A stretch of 64,000 nucleotides of DNA from contig NZ_BAABLF010000005.1 in the NCBI RefSeq assembly GCF_039544205.1, positions 62,001-126,000 of the forward strand, in the 5' to 3' direction. Position 1 is the first letter of the stretch; each line of letters starts with the position of its first letter. Below, in pieces: positions 16,392 to 24,288 of the stretch. The stretch comes from Ferrimonas gelatinilytica. Its GTDB lineage: Bacteria; Pseudomonadota; Gammaproteobacteria; Enterobacterales; Shewanellaceae. Below the pieces are notes generated by a model. It had not been told where the DNA came from. It did not search any database and saw nothing but the letters and a program-made list of their open reading frames with translations. The translations under genes and the position numbers were made by a program.

Positions 16392-16823
16392 ATGAGCGTA
16401 GCCAATGAAGTGGCCGCCGCCGCGGCCCGTAACGATTATGCCGGTGTCCTGGCCCGGGTTCCCTATGCCCAGTTCATCGGGATGGAGTGCGAACGTTTCG
16501 GCGATGAACTGGTGTTTCGCCTGCCACCCAAGAAGAGCAATTTAGGTAATCCGATGTTGCCGGCACTGCATGGGGGGGTGATCTCCGGTTTCATGGAGAT
16601 GGCGGCCAGTGTTCAGTTGATGGTGATGATGCAGGTTACGCGGGTTCCCAGGATCGTCGATTTCTCCGTGGATTATCTGCGGGCAGGGTACGCTCGGGAA
16701 GCCTATTGTGAATGTAAGATCACCCGGCAGGGGCGGCGGGTTGCCAACGTGAGCATCAGTGCCTGGCAGACCAACCGCAAGCAACCTATCGCCACCGCCC
16801 GGGCCCATTTTCTGCTCGATTAG
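16392..16823 (+). CDS. PaaI-like hotdog-fold thioesterase (second of pair)
   Basis: A 143-residue hotdog-fold protein with the segment ALHGGVISGFMEMAA. The HGG is kept, but the position that is Asp in the first copy (TLMDTA) is Glu here (GFMEMA), as in some active thioesterases. The C-terminal strands (GRRVANVSISAWQ) are typical. It starts two bases after the first copy's stop and is followed closely by a YcfL-like lipoprotein gene, so the three may form one transcript. Confidence 0.82.
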   Translation: MSVANEVAAAAARNDYAGVLARVPYAQFIGMECERFGDELVFRLPPKKSNLGNPMLPALHGGVISGFMEMAASVQLMVMMQVTRVPRIVDFSVDYLRAGYAREAYCECKITRQGRRVANVSISAWQTNRKQPIATARAHFLLD

Positions 16824-16832
16824 GGGGTTCCC

Positions 16833-17222
16833 ATGAAACGGGGTATCACTTTACTTTGCGTCCTGACGCTTTGTGGCTGCTCGGCGATGACCGCCGGGAT
16901 CGCGGCTCGGTCCGATGAGCCCAACCTGAGGGTGGACTCCACCTCAGTAGCGCGGCAGGTCAGCATTGAGCAGGTGCGTAAGCGCCGGCTCAATGATCGT
17001 CTGCAGGGCTCGGCACTGCTGGTTTCCCGCATCACCCGGGACAGCTACCTGCAATACAAATTTACCTTCTTCGACCGGGAGGGCCTGGTGGTGGAGGGGG
17101 AGAGCAGCAGCTGGCGCCCCGTCAACCTGCACGGGGGGGAACAGCGCCAGGTCACGGCGACCGCGCTGCGACCGGAAGCGGTGGAGTTTGAGATCGCCTT
17201 GCGAAGAGTGACGGACGAATAG
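16833..17222 (+). CDS. YcfL-like (DUF1425) lipoprotein
   Basis: A 129-residue lipoprotein. The signal peptide ends at LCGC (Cys16). The mature part is a small beta-rich domain with SALLVSRITRDSYLQYKFTFFD, which resembles the DUF1425/YcfL family of envelope proteins. The family is poorly understood. GGGGG lies before the ATG. The gap from the thioesterase gene is nine bases. Confidence 0.7.
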   Translation: MKRGITLLCVLTLCGCSAMTAGIAARSDEPNLRVDSTSVARQVSIEQVRKRRLNDRLQGSALLVSRITRDSYLQYKFTFFDREGLVVEGESSSWRPVNLHGGEQRQVTATALRPEAVEFEIALRRVTDE

Positions 17223-17327
17223 GCTTTACTCCAGGGTGGCCCCTTTCGGGGCGGCGGCCAGCCGTGGTTGCCAACGGCGTTCCCTATACTGTTTTGGAGA
17301 TGGGATCGCCCTTGCGCGGAGGCCGTG

Positions 17328-17696
17328 ATGAAGCTCAAAACGGTGTGTCTGGTGTTGTTGTGCACCCTGCTGCTGACCCATTGCCGAATGCTGCGCCGGA
17401 CGACGGAGGTGTCGAGGGAGCAAAGGTTTGAGATGCCGAAGTCGGGGATTGTCTATTACGTGGTGGTGCCCATGGAACAACTCCCACTACTGGGGTGTGA
17501 GGCGCATGCCATGGGGTGCGCGATGGGGATCGGTACCAACAGGGTTACCCTGTATATCGGGGATGGTGGGTGGCCGGATGAGACCAAACATTGGGCGGAA
17601 CACGAATTCAACCACGTTGTGTACGGTCCGCTGCACACCCGAAGAAGCGAAAGGGCGGCTGGTACGGTGAACGCGCTCGAGGACACATGTCATTAG
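17328..17696 (+). CDS. Small hypothetical lipoprotein with an HExxHxxxGxxH motif
   Basis: A 122-residue protein that I cannot assign to a family. The signal peptide ends in LLLTHC (Cys19, acceptable lipobox). Near the C-terminus residues 92-103 read HEFNHVVYGPLH: a HExxH zinc motif with a third His, one residue longer than the metzincin HExxHxxGxxH. The preceding segment (KHWAEHEF) looks helical, as the active-site helix should be. The small size makes an ordinary protease doubtful; it may be a minimal peptidase or a metal-binding relic. The ATG at 17328 has GGAGG 5 bases upstream. Confidence 0.6.
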   Translation: MKLKTVCLVLLCTLLLTHCRMLRRTTEVSREQRFEMPKSGIVYYVVVPMEQLPLLGCEAHAMGCAMGIGTNRVTLYIGDGGWPDETKHWAEHEFNHVVYGPLHTRRSERAAGTVNALEDTCH

Positions 17697-17789
17697 CGAC
17701 GGATGATGCCGCGACAGGGACGCCAACAAAAAGCTTGACCTCTCAGCGAAGGAGAGTGGTAAGGATTGTGATCGGGATCGGCGTACGTC

Positions 17790-17808
17790 CGTACAATTTA
17801 CGTACAAT
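17790..17808 (+). promoter_or_regulatory. Direct repeats CGTACAAT upstream of the 52-aa membrane protein
   Basis: CGTACAAT occurs at 17790-17797 and 17801-17808, 11 bases apart (one helical turn), preceded by a further CGTACGTCCGTAC dyad. The arrangement suggests a regulator site or promoter about 75 bases before the small gene. Confidence 0.35.
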
Positions 17809-17881
17809 GCGTCGCCAGTAACGGCCTTCATGGATGCACGTTTCGCTTGGCCGATCCCCATTTCCCGTTTGGAGTCCGACA

Positions 17882-18040
17882 ATGACTGACCTGATGTTTG
17901 AAATCTATCCGGCCCTGTTTTCCACCCCCGTGATGCACACCGTAGTGACCGGTATGTTGACGGTCGGTTTGGCGTTTTGGCTGATGCTGGCCATCGACTA
18001 TGTGCGGCTGGAAAAATCCGAGAAACTTTGGAAGCGTTAA
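17882..18040 (+). CDS. Small single-pass membrane protein (52 aa)
   Basis: A 52-residue protein with one strongly hydrophobic segment (roughly residues 19-36, VVTGMLTVGLAFWLMLAI) followed by a charged C-terminus (DYVRLEKSEKLWKR), so a single-pass inner-membrane topology is likely. The ATG at 17882 has TTGGAG 8 bases upstream and the gene is followed at once by a strong terminator, which supports it being real. The family is not recognised. Confidence 0.65.
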   Translation: MTDLMFEIYPALFSTPVMHTVVTGMLTVGLAFWLMLAIDYVRLEKSEKLWKR

Positions 18041-18070
18041 TGCCCGGCGGGCGTTGAAATCGGCTCGGAA

Positions 18071-18106
18071 ACGGGGCCACTCCTCTTGGGAGTGGCCCCG
18101 TTTTTT
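18071..18106 (+). terminator. Terminator after the 52-aa membrane protein
   Basis: A 13-base perfect stem (ACGGGGCCACTCC... paired with GGAGTGGCCCCGT) followed by TTTTTT. It closes the small gene's transcript and lies just upstream of the riboswitch promoter. Confidence 0.92.
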
Positions 18107-18129
18107 GTGGACTCGCTCACGGATATGGG

Positions 18130-18135
18130 TATACT
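18130..18135 (+). promoter_or_regulatory. Probable -10 box of the thiamine operon
   Basis: TATACT, about 10 bases before the 5' side of the TPP aptamer, is a good sigma-70 -10 match. The -35 region is poor (around GTGGAC near 18107). Confidence 0.45.
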
Positions 18136-18145
18136 CGAACGCTGC

Positions 18146-18234
18146 CACGGGGTGTCATTGCTTACCGCAAAATGACTGAGATCCAAAGGAAACCCGTTGA
18201 ACCTGATCCGGATCGTACCGGCGTAGGGATGGCC
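18146..18234 (+). ncRNA. TPP riboswitch (THI element)
   Basis: It carries the conserved THI-box parts in order: ACGGGGTGTC at the 5' side, CTGAGA, AACCCGTTGAACCTGATCCGG, and the closing ACCGGCGTAGGGAT. These form the pyrimidine- and pyrophosphate-sensing helices. It lies 53 bases before the TonB receptor start. There is no terminator hairpin with a T-run between aptamer and gene, so control by masking the ribosome site is more likely than transcription termination (inference). Confidence 0.95.
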
Positions 18235-18286
18235 AAACCTGCCTATCGCTGCCCGTCCGATCGCATGATTCTCACTTAGGAAGAGA

Positions 18287-20428
18287 TTGAGCACAGTGCG
18301 TCGACATGTCTTATCCCTGGCCACCCTGGCCACGTTGCCCGTGATGGCCGAAGCGCCCATCGAAACCCTTACCGTGACCGCAGACTTGCGCCAAAGCGCG
18401 TTGGAGCGTCTGCCCACCTCCGCCACCGTCCTCTCGGTCGATGAACTCAAAGATGAGGGAGCGGAACACCTGGAGCAGGCCTTGGGGCGCATTGCCAACC
18501 TCAACTGGTCCGGCGGCAGCTCCCGTCCCCGTTATTTCCAGATCCGCGGTGTCGGTGAGCAGGAGGAGTATCGCGGGGCCCCCAACAGCTCAGTTGGTTT
18601 TATTGTCGATAATATCGATCTTTCCGGTATTGGCATGGCCGCGAGCCTCTACGACATTGCTCAGCTCGAAGTGCTGCGCGGCCCCCAGGGGACACGCTAC
18701 GGGGCCAATGCCTTGGCGGGATTGATCTACGTAAAAAGCCAGGACCCGACCGAGCTGTTTGAAGCCGGTACTGAGCTGAGTTTTGGCGAGGATAACCAGC
18801 AGACTTATGCCGGCTATGTTTCCGGCGCCGCGGACGAGGACGCCCGCTGGCTCTACCGCTTCTCGGTCCAGCAGCATAGCCAGGATGGTTTTCGTGACAA
18901 CCTCTACCTGGGCCGAAGCGATACTAACCAGCGTGATGAGTTGACCCTCAGGGCGAAATGGCGCTGGCAGCCCAGTGAGCAGTTCCAGGCGGATCTCGCC
19001 TTTTTGCATGCGAACCTAGATAACGGTTACGACGTTTGGACGCTGGATAACAACGGCTTCGATACCCTGACCGATGAGCCCGGTGTGGACAGTCAGCGCA
19101 CCAATGGCGCCTCGCTGGATCTGCAGTGGGCGATCAACGACCGGGTCAGCCTGCAGTCGATCACCAGCTGGGCCAACACCCACGGGCGCCATGCTTACGA
19201 TGGCGACTGGGCCAACGATGAATACTGGCAGGGGCGGGAGTGTCCGCTGTACGATGAAAACTGGAATGTCATCGGCACCGGCCCCTGCGAATACAGCTAC
19301 TTCTGGGATAAAAGCGCCAAGCGCGATACCCTCACCCAGGAGTTGAGGCTGGCCTCTGCAGACGCGGGCCGGATCTTTGCCGACACCACGGATTGGCTGG
19401 TGGGGATCTACTTCAACGAGCTTCAGGAGGGGAATGATCTGGATAGCCGCTACAACGGTTGGCCAGACCAGGTGCTCAAGAGCGATTACCGGGCTAAGAA
19501 CCTGGCACTCTTTGGCCAGTTGGACCTCAACAAGGGGCGCTGGGATGCTTCCGCGGGTCTGCGCCTTGAGCGTCGGCAGTCGGACTACCGTGACGATGCT
19601 GGTGAGGCGTTCAGCCCCGATGAGAACATGTGGGGTGGCCACCTTTCCCTGGGTTACCAGCTCAGCGACAGTCAGCACGGCTACCTGCGCCTCGCGCGGG
19701 GCTACAAGGCGGGGGGATTCAACATGGGGTTGCCTGAGGTGCTCAAACCCCATGCCCAGTTCGATACTGAGACTCTCTATAACCTTGAGCTTGGGTTGCG
19801 CGGCCGCTGGCTGGAGGGACGGCTGCGATCCGACCTGGCGCTGTTCTACATGGACCGCCGGGATCAGCAGGTGGAGGCTTCGTTGCAGGACCCGGATAAC
19901 CCGCAGCGTTTCTTCCTCTACACCAACAATGCCGGCAGCAGTGACAGTTATGGCCTGGAGTGGGAGCTGAACTATCAACTCAGTACGGTCTTGGAGCTCT
20001 ACGGCAGCCTGGGCCTGCTCAAAGCCCGTTACAAAAGCTACCGGGTGACCGAAGCGGATGGCAGTGAAACCGATCTCTCCGGCCGTGAGCTGGCCCATGC
20101 CCCCAACTTCCAGTATGCGCTCGGGGCGACCTACCGAGGCGAACAGGGGCTTTTTGCTAACCTCAACCTCAATGGCAAAGACGCCTTTTACTACTCAGAC
20201 AGCAACGACTCCCGCTCCGACGCTTACGCCACGGTCAACGCCAAGATAGGCTACGAAGCAACCCGGTGGGCACTCTACCTTTGGGGGCGCAACCTCACGG
20301 ATGAACGCTACGGGGTGCGGGGGTTCTATTTCGGCAACGAGCCGGATCTGGACTGGGCCCCCAAGCAGTACGTTCGCTACGGCGATCCGCGCCAGTTGGG
20401 GATCACCTTCAACTACGACTTCTATTAA
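18287..20428 (+). CDS. TonB-dependent outer-membrane receptor, probably for thiamine
   Basis: A 713-residue TonB-dependent receptor. After the signal peptide (cleavage near VMAEA) comes a TonB-box-like IETLTVTA, a plug domain (IRGVGEQ..., YDIAQLEVLRGPQGTRYGANALAGLIY) and a C-terminal barrel ending in FNYDFY. Control by a TPP riboswitch and the following YkoF/PnuT/kinase genes make thiamine or a precursor the likely ligand; riboswitch-linked receptors of this kind were predicted earlier by comparative genomics. No ATG is available: the start is TTG at 18287 (AGGAAG upstream) or GTG at 18296. Confidence 0.9.
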   Translation: MSTVRRHVLSLATLATLPVMAEAPIETLTVTADLRQSALERLPTSATVLSVDELKDEGAEHLEQALGRIANLNWSGGSSRPRYFQIRGVGEQEEYRGAPNSSVGFIVDNIDLSGIGMAASLYDIAQLEVLRGPQGTRYGANALAGLIYVKSQDPTELFEAGTELSFGEDNQQTYAGYVSGAADEDARWLYRFSVQQHSQDGFRDNLYLGRSDTNQRDELTLRAKWRWQPSEQFQADLAFLHANLDNGYDVWTLDNNGFDTLTDEPGVDSQRTNGASLDLQWAINDRVSLQSITSWANTHGRHAYDGDWANDEYWQGRECPLYDENWNVIGTGPCEYSYFWDKSAKRDTLTQELRLASADAGRIFADTTDWLVGIYFNELQEGNDLDSRYNGWPDQVLKSDYRAKNLALFGQLDLNKGRWDASAGLRLERRQSDYRDDAGEAFSPDENMWGGHLSLGYQLSDSQHGYLRLARGYKAGGFNMGLPEVLKPHAQFDTETLYNLELGLRGRWLEGRLRSDLALFYMDRRDQQVEASLQDPDNPQRFFLYTNNAGSSDSYGLEWELNYQLSTVLELYGSLGLLKARYKSYRVTEADGSETDLSGRELAHAPNFQYALGATYRGEQGLFANLNLNGKDAFYYSDSNDSRSDAYATVNAKIGYEATRWALYLWGRNLTDERYGVRGFYFGNEPDLDWAPKQYVRYGDPRQLGITFNYDFY

Positions 20429-20437
20429 GGAAACGCG

Positions 20438-20698
20438 ATGCAACTCTCTGTTGAAATTAGCCTCTACCCTTTGCAGGACAACTACCTCTCGATCATCAAG
20501 TGGTTTATCGGCCGACTGGATCAGTACCCGGATATCCAACGGATCACTAATGGGATGAGCACCCAGATCGGCGGCGACTACGATACCGTGATGGCACTGC
20601 TGGCCACCGAGATGAAAGCATCCCATGAGAATTGGGGGCGTGGCGTGTTCGTCTGTAAATTCATACCCGGCGGCGTGAATCTTGACCACAGTGAGTGA
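20438..20698 (+). CDS. YkoF/MTH1187-like thiamine-binding protein
   Basis: An 86-residue protein of the small ferredoxin-like fold family that includes thiamine- or HMP-binding YkoF domains. The segments MQLSVEISLYPL and ITNGMSTQIGGDYDTVMALL match the conserved strand and Gly-rich turn. No signal peptide is present, so it would act in the cytoplasm. It starts 9 bases after the receptor gene with AAGGAA upstream and overlaps pnuT. A role as thiamine chaperone or binding subunit is inferred from context. Confidence 0.78.
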   Translation: MQLSVEISLYPLQDNYLSIIKWFIGRLDQYPDIQRITNGMSTQIGGDYDTVMALLATEMKASHENWGRGVFVCKFIPGGVNLDHSE

Positions 20699-21323
20699 GT
20701 TTCTTTCTGGAGTGTGGGCCGATGCCCACGCTCTCACCGGCTGGGAAGCGCTGGCGGTGGCGTTGGCGGTGGCTTACCTGCTGCTGGCCATGCGCCAAAG
20801 CCAGTGGTGCTGGGCCTGCGCGGCGCTCAGCACACTCATATTCACCGGGCTGTTCTGGCATGTCTCCCTGTTGATGGAGTCCCTGCTTAACCTGTTCTAC
20901 CTGGTGATGGCCGCTTACGGTTATTGGCAGTGGCGCAGCGGTGGGGAGAATGGGAACGGTGTTGCCTTGGTGCGTTGGTCCTGGCGGCGCCATGCAGTGG
21001 TGATCAGTGCCACCGCAGGATTGGCCTTGCTGATGGGGTACCTGATGGATACCCATACCCATGCGGATTTGGCCTACCTGGACGCGATGACAACCTGCTT
21101 CGCCGTGGTGACCACCTTCATGGTGGTGCGCAAGGTGGTGGAGAACTGGCTTTATTGGATCGTCATCAATAGCGCCTCCATCTACCTCTATCTCAGTAAA
21201 GGCCTGGCATTGAGCAGCGGCCTCTACCTGCTCTACGTGGTTCTGGCATGGATAGGGTATCAACAATGGCGCCAGCAGTTTAGGCTGCAGCCGTGCCCCT
21301 CTTTGGCGAAGCGCAGTGCCTGA
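20682..21323 (+). CDS. pnuT: PnuC-family thiamine transporter
   Basis: A 213-residue inner-membrane protein with about seven hydrophobic segments, of the PnuC/SWEET-like vitamin facilitator family. Conserved elements include NLFYLVMAAYGYWQW and the KVVENWLYWIVINSASIYLY segment near the C-terminus, where PnuC proteins bind the vitamin. Its place in a TPP-riboswitch operon marks it as the thiamine-specific PnuT. The start is TTG at 20682 or GTG at 20691, overlapping the YkoF-like gene. Uptake by this facilitator would be driven by phosphorylation by the kinase encoded next. Confidence 0.9.
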   Translation: MTTVSEFLSGVWADAHALTGWEALAVALAVAYLLLAMRQSQWCWACAALSTLIFTGLFWHVSLLMESLLNLFYLVMAAYGYWQWRSGGENGNGVALVRWSWRRHAVVISATAGLALLMGYLMDTHTHADLAYLDAMTTCFAVVTTFMVVRKVVENWLYWIVINSASIYLYLSKGLALSSGLYLLYVVLAWIGYQQWRQQFRLQPCPSLAKRSA

Positions 21324-22170
21324 TAGTGAGCCTGAAGACGCGTTGCTGTTTCACTGTCTCCGACAGGCGGGCTGGGATCCTGCCCAGTGCCGACTGGTGC
21401 CGATCCCCGGTGCGACCGTTAACCGGCTTTTCCGGGTGCACCGCCGCGGCGGTGACGGGGTGCTGCGCCTGCATGGGCAGGTGAGCAACTTTTCTGTCTC
21501 CCGGCCGCAGGAGGCTCGGGCCTGGCGGGCGGCCGCAGGCATTGAACGCGCTCCGGCATTGATCCACTGGGCACCGAATCACCGTTTCTGTTTAAGTGCC
21601 TACGCGAAAGCTGCCCCCTCCATGATTCAGACGGAGCCCTTGGTGGCGCTGCTGGTGGATCTGCACCGACTTCCAGTCAAGCTGCCAGAGATAAGGCCTG
21701 AGGAGAGGATCGAACGGTACCTGGCGGGGCGCCAGCCGAGGGAACTTCGCCTCTTCCTTCCTCTCATACCGGTATGGAGCCTGGCGTTGCAGCGCAGTGC
21801 GCTGCCGCACAGTTTCTGCCATCATGATCTGCACCGGGGTAACCTGCGACAGAGTGAGAGTGGGCACCTGGTGGCGCTGGATTTCGAGTACGCTGGGCTC
21901 GGCCACCCATTGATAGACCTTGTCGGCGCCGGTCACTGTGTGCCGGACTCTGATGTGCTGTGGCGCGGTTATCTGGATCGACGCGGCGTGCGAGCCGATG
22001 ACCGGGAGCGCCAGGCTTGGCGTGCGGCCCATGGGTTGAGTGCGATGATGACCCTGGCCTGGCTGGTGAGGATCCACGCGGGGGAGCTGCCCGATAGCCC
22101 CGAACGACTGGCGCCGTGCTGGCGTCCTTGGTGGAGTTGGGCGATGGGCGTCTTACGGGACTTGGCGTAA
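21316..22170 (+). CDS. Thiamine kinase-like protein (APH/choline kinase fold)
   Basis: A 284-residue small-molecule kinase of the aminoglycoside phosphotransferase fold. The catalytic loop HHDLHRGNL (about 173-181) and the metal-binding LDFEYAGLGHPLIDL are clear. ThiK phosphorylates thiamine to thiamine monophosphate, which would trap vitamin brought in by PnuT. The start is GTG at 21316, overlapping pnuT by eight bases. The function is inferred from fold and operon; another small amine substrate is possible but unlikely here. Confidence 0.82.
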   Translation: MPDSEPEDALLFHCLRQAGWDPAQCRLVPIPGATVNRLFRVHRRGGDGVLRLHGQVSNFSVSRPQEARAWRAAAGIERAPALIHWAPNHRFCLSAYAKAAPSMIQTEPLVALLVDLHRLPVKLPEIRPEERIERYLAGRQPRELRLFLPLIPVWSLALQRSALPHSFCHHDLHRGNLRQSESGHLVALDFEYAGLGHPLIDLVGAGHCVPDSDVLWRGYLDRRGVRADDRERQAWRAAHGLSAMMTLAWLVRIHAGELPDSPERLAPCWRPWWSWAMGVLRDLA

Positions 22171-22197
22171 GACAAGGTTGGTTGAGCGGGAGGTATG

Positions 22198-23034
22198 ATG
22201 CGACGGTTCATCTGGATTGGTCTCATGGTGCTGGCGTTAAGCGCTTGCTCCACCCGTATGCTCTACAACTGGCTCGATTGGCTCATCCCCTGGGAGGTCT
22301 CCGATTACGTTACCCTGACCCCCGCCCAGGAGCGCCAGCTCGACAGCCTGGTGGCTAAGGCGTTGGCGTGGCACAAAGCGGAGGAGCTGCCCCGATACGT
22401 GGATCACCTTGAGTCCCTCAATGGGGAGGTGGCTCGCCCCATGACCGCGGAGCAGGTCCGCGCCCACTTCGACCGCAGCCATGCCCACTGGGATCGTCTT
22501 TTCACGGAACTGATCCCGATGATGGTGCCCTTCATTCAGTCCTTCTCCGATGCCCAGGTTAATGAGCTGCTCGCTGAGGCGCGTAAGCAGGAGCGGGAGC
22601 GACGTGAAGAGTACGCTTCGCTGACCGAAGAGGAGCGGGTTGAAAAGGCCAACGAGCGGATCGAAAAATCGATCAGAAAGCAGATCGGGCCGCTGACATC
22701 GGAGCAAAAAGCGATCATCGACAGGTACAACCGGGACCGAAATCAGACCCTGGAGCAGTGGCTGGCGTACCGGAATATCTGGTTGGCCCAGCTTCGGGAC
22801 GCCCTGTTGATGCGGGCCGATACCGAGCAACTGACGGCGGCACTCCATCGGTTGCTGGTCTCTCCCGATACGCTCAAATCAGAACAGTACCTGACGCTTA
22901 TCGAGGAGAACCGGCAGAGTTTTGCCCTGGGTATGGCCCGGATCCAGCAAAGTATGACCTCCAGACAGAGACAAAAGCTCCACACGGCGTTGGGCAAGCT
23001 GCAATCCGACTTTGATGCCCTGGCTAAGGGGTAG
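22198..23034 (+). CDS. DUF6279-like lipoprotein
   Basis: A 278-residue lipoprotein with lipobox LSAC (about Cys17), then CSTRMLYNWLDWLIPWEVSDYV, a signature of the DUF6279 family, followed by a long, mostly helical, charged region (EARKQERERREEYASL). The function is unknown. GGGAGG precedes the ATG pair at 22195/22198; the second has better spacing. It stands after the thiamine operon on the same strand, with 27 bases between. Confidence 0.75.
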   Translation: MRRFIWIGLMVLALSACSTRMLYNWLDWLIPWEVSDYVTLTPAQERQLDSLVAKALAWHKAEELPRYVDHLESLNGEVARPMTAEQVRAHFDRSHAHWDRLFTELIPMMVPFIQSFSDAQVNELLAEARKQERERREEYASLTEEERVEKANERIEKSIRKQIGPLTSEQKAIIDRYNRDRNQTLEQWLAYRNIWLAQLRDALLMRADTEQLTAALHRLLVSPDTLKSEQYLTLIEENRQSFALGMARIQQSMTSRQRQKLHTALGKLQSDFDALAKG

Positions 23035-23153
23035 GAGCCTCAAGCGACGGTTCTCCATAAGGTTGAAAGGGGAGGAGGCGACCGCCGGTCCTCCTTGGCA
23101 TCGTTCGACAAGGGCGTCCTAAGGGCCCCAAGGTGATAGGTAAAGGAGCTTTC

Positions 23154-23750
23154 ATGTTGACCGAAGCGATCGCCCTGTTTCAACGAATTTACCGTGCCAC
23201 GACGGTGGTGGAGGGGGTCGCACCGCTGCTAATGCGCCTCTATCTGGCGCCTGTCTTTCTGCAGGCGGGTTGGACCAAGTGGCAGAGTTTTGATGATACC
23301 GTGGCCTGGTTTGGCAATCCCGATTGGGGCTTAGGCCTGCCTTTTCCTTTGCTGATGGCCTCCCTGGCGGTGGCCTCCGAGTTGATCGGCGGGGCATTGC
23401 TGTTGCTGGGTTTGGCCACCCGCCTCGTGTGCATTCCCCTGATGATTACCATGGCGGTGGCTGCCTGGACGGTCCATTGGCAGCATGGCTGGCTGGCGAT
23501 CGCCGACAGCAGCTCCTGGCTGGCCAATGACCGGGTGCTGGCGGCCTCGGAAAAATTGGAGCGTGCACGCGCCATCTTGACCGAGCATGGCAACTACGAA
23601 TGGTTGACCAGCTCTGGCAACCTTGTGATCCTCAACAACGGGATTGAGTTTGCTGCTACCTACTTCATCATGCTGGTGGCGCTCTATTTTCTCGGCGGTG
23701 GGCGCTATACCAGCCTCGATCACTGGTTACTGTCACGCTTATCCCACTGA
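23154..23750 (+). CDS. DoxX-family membrane protein
   Basis: A 198-residue inner-membrane protein with four hydrophobic segments. LYLAPVFLQAGWTKWQSF and the following GGALLLLGLATRLVCIPLMITM are typical of the DoxX/quinol oxidase-subunit-like family, several of which are linked to thiol or oxidative stress. A soluble loop of about 45 residues lies between the third and fourth segments. The ATG at 23154 has AAGGAG 6 bases upstream. The precise role is unknown. Confidence 0.85.
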   Translation: MLTEAIALFQRIYRATTVVEGVAPLLMRLYLAPVFLQAGWTKWQSFDDTVAWFGNPDWGLGLPFPLLMASLAVASELIGGALLLLGLATRLVCIPLMITMAVAAWTVHWQHGWLAIADSSSWLANDRVLAASEKLERARAILTEHGNYEWLTSSGNLVILNNGIEFAATYFIMLVALYFLGGGRYTSLDHWLLSRLSH

Positions 23751-23771
23751 CCGAAACCGAGGTTACTGTTC

Positions 23772-24239
23772 ATGTTTTACCGTCAAATTGATTCGCCCCT
23801 TGGCCGCCTGCTGCTTGCGGGTGACCGACAGGGGCTTCGCTACCTTGGGCTTCAGGAGGGCGCACAGCCGGTTGAGATCAGAGAGGATTGGGAGAGGCAG
23901 GAGCGTGCCTTCGAGGATGTGGTAGCCCAACTCGGCGAGTACTTTGCGGGCCAGCGGTATTGCTTTAGCCTGTCTCTTGTCCCGGAGGGCACCCCGTTTC
24001 AGCGTGAGGTTTGGCGGGCCCTGGCTACGATCCCCTACGGAGCGACCCGCAGCTATGGTGAGATCGCTCGGCAGATAGGCCGCCCCCGGGCAGTGCGGGC
24101 CCTCGGCGCAGCCAACGGGCGTAATCCACTACCTGTCCTTTTGCCCTGCCATCGGGTTATCGGTGCAAAGGGTCAATTGACCGGCTACTCAGGTGGCTTG
24201 GAGATAAAGACGCAGCTGTTGGCTCTGGAGCAGCGTTGA
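23772..24239 (+). CDS. ogt: Methylated-DNA--protein-cysteine methyltransferase (Ogt type)
   Basis: A suicide DNA repair protein that transfers alkyl groups from O6-alkylguanine to its own Cys. The 155 residues are standard. The DNA-binding segment is GATRSYGEIARQIGRPRAVRALGAANGRNP and the acceptor motif LPCHRVIG holds Cys126. It lies 21 bases after the DoxX gene. A second, Cys-less paralogue occurs at 42.1-42.5 kb. Confidence 0.93.
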   Translation: MFYRQIDSPLGRLLLAGDRQGLRYLGLQEGAQPVEIREDWERQERAFEDVVAQLGEYFAGQRYCFSLSLVPEGTPFQREVWRALATIPYGATRSYGEIARQIGRPRAVRALGAANGRNPLPVLLPCHRVIGAKGQLTGYSGGLEIKTQLLALEQR

Positions 24240-24288
24240 TCGCCGCTTTAGACTGAGTCAAAATATAAAAAACAAGGAAATCAGATAA

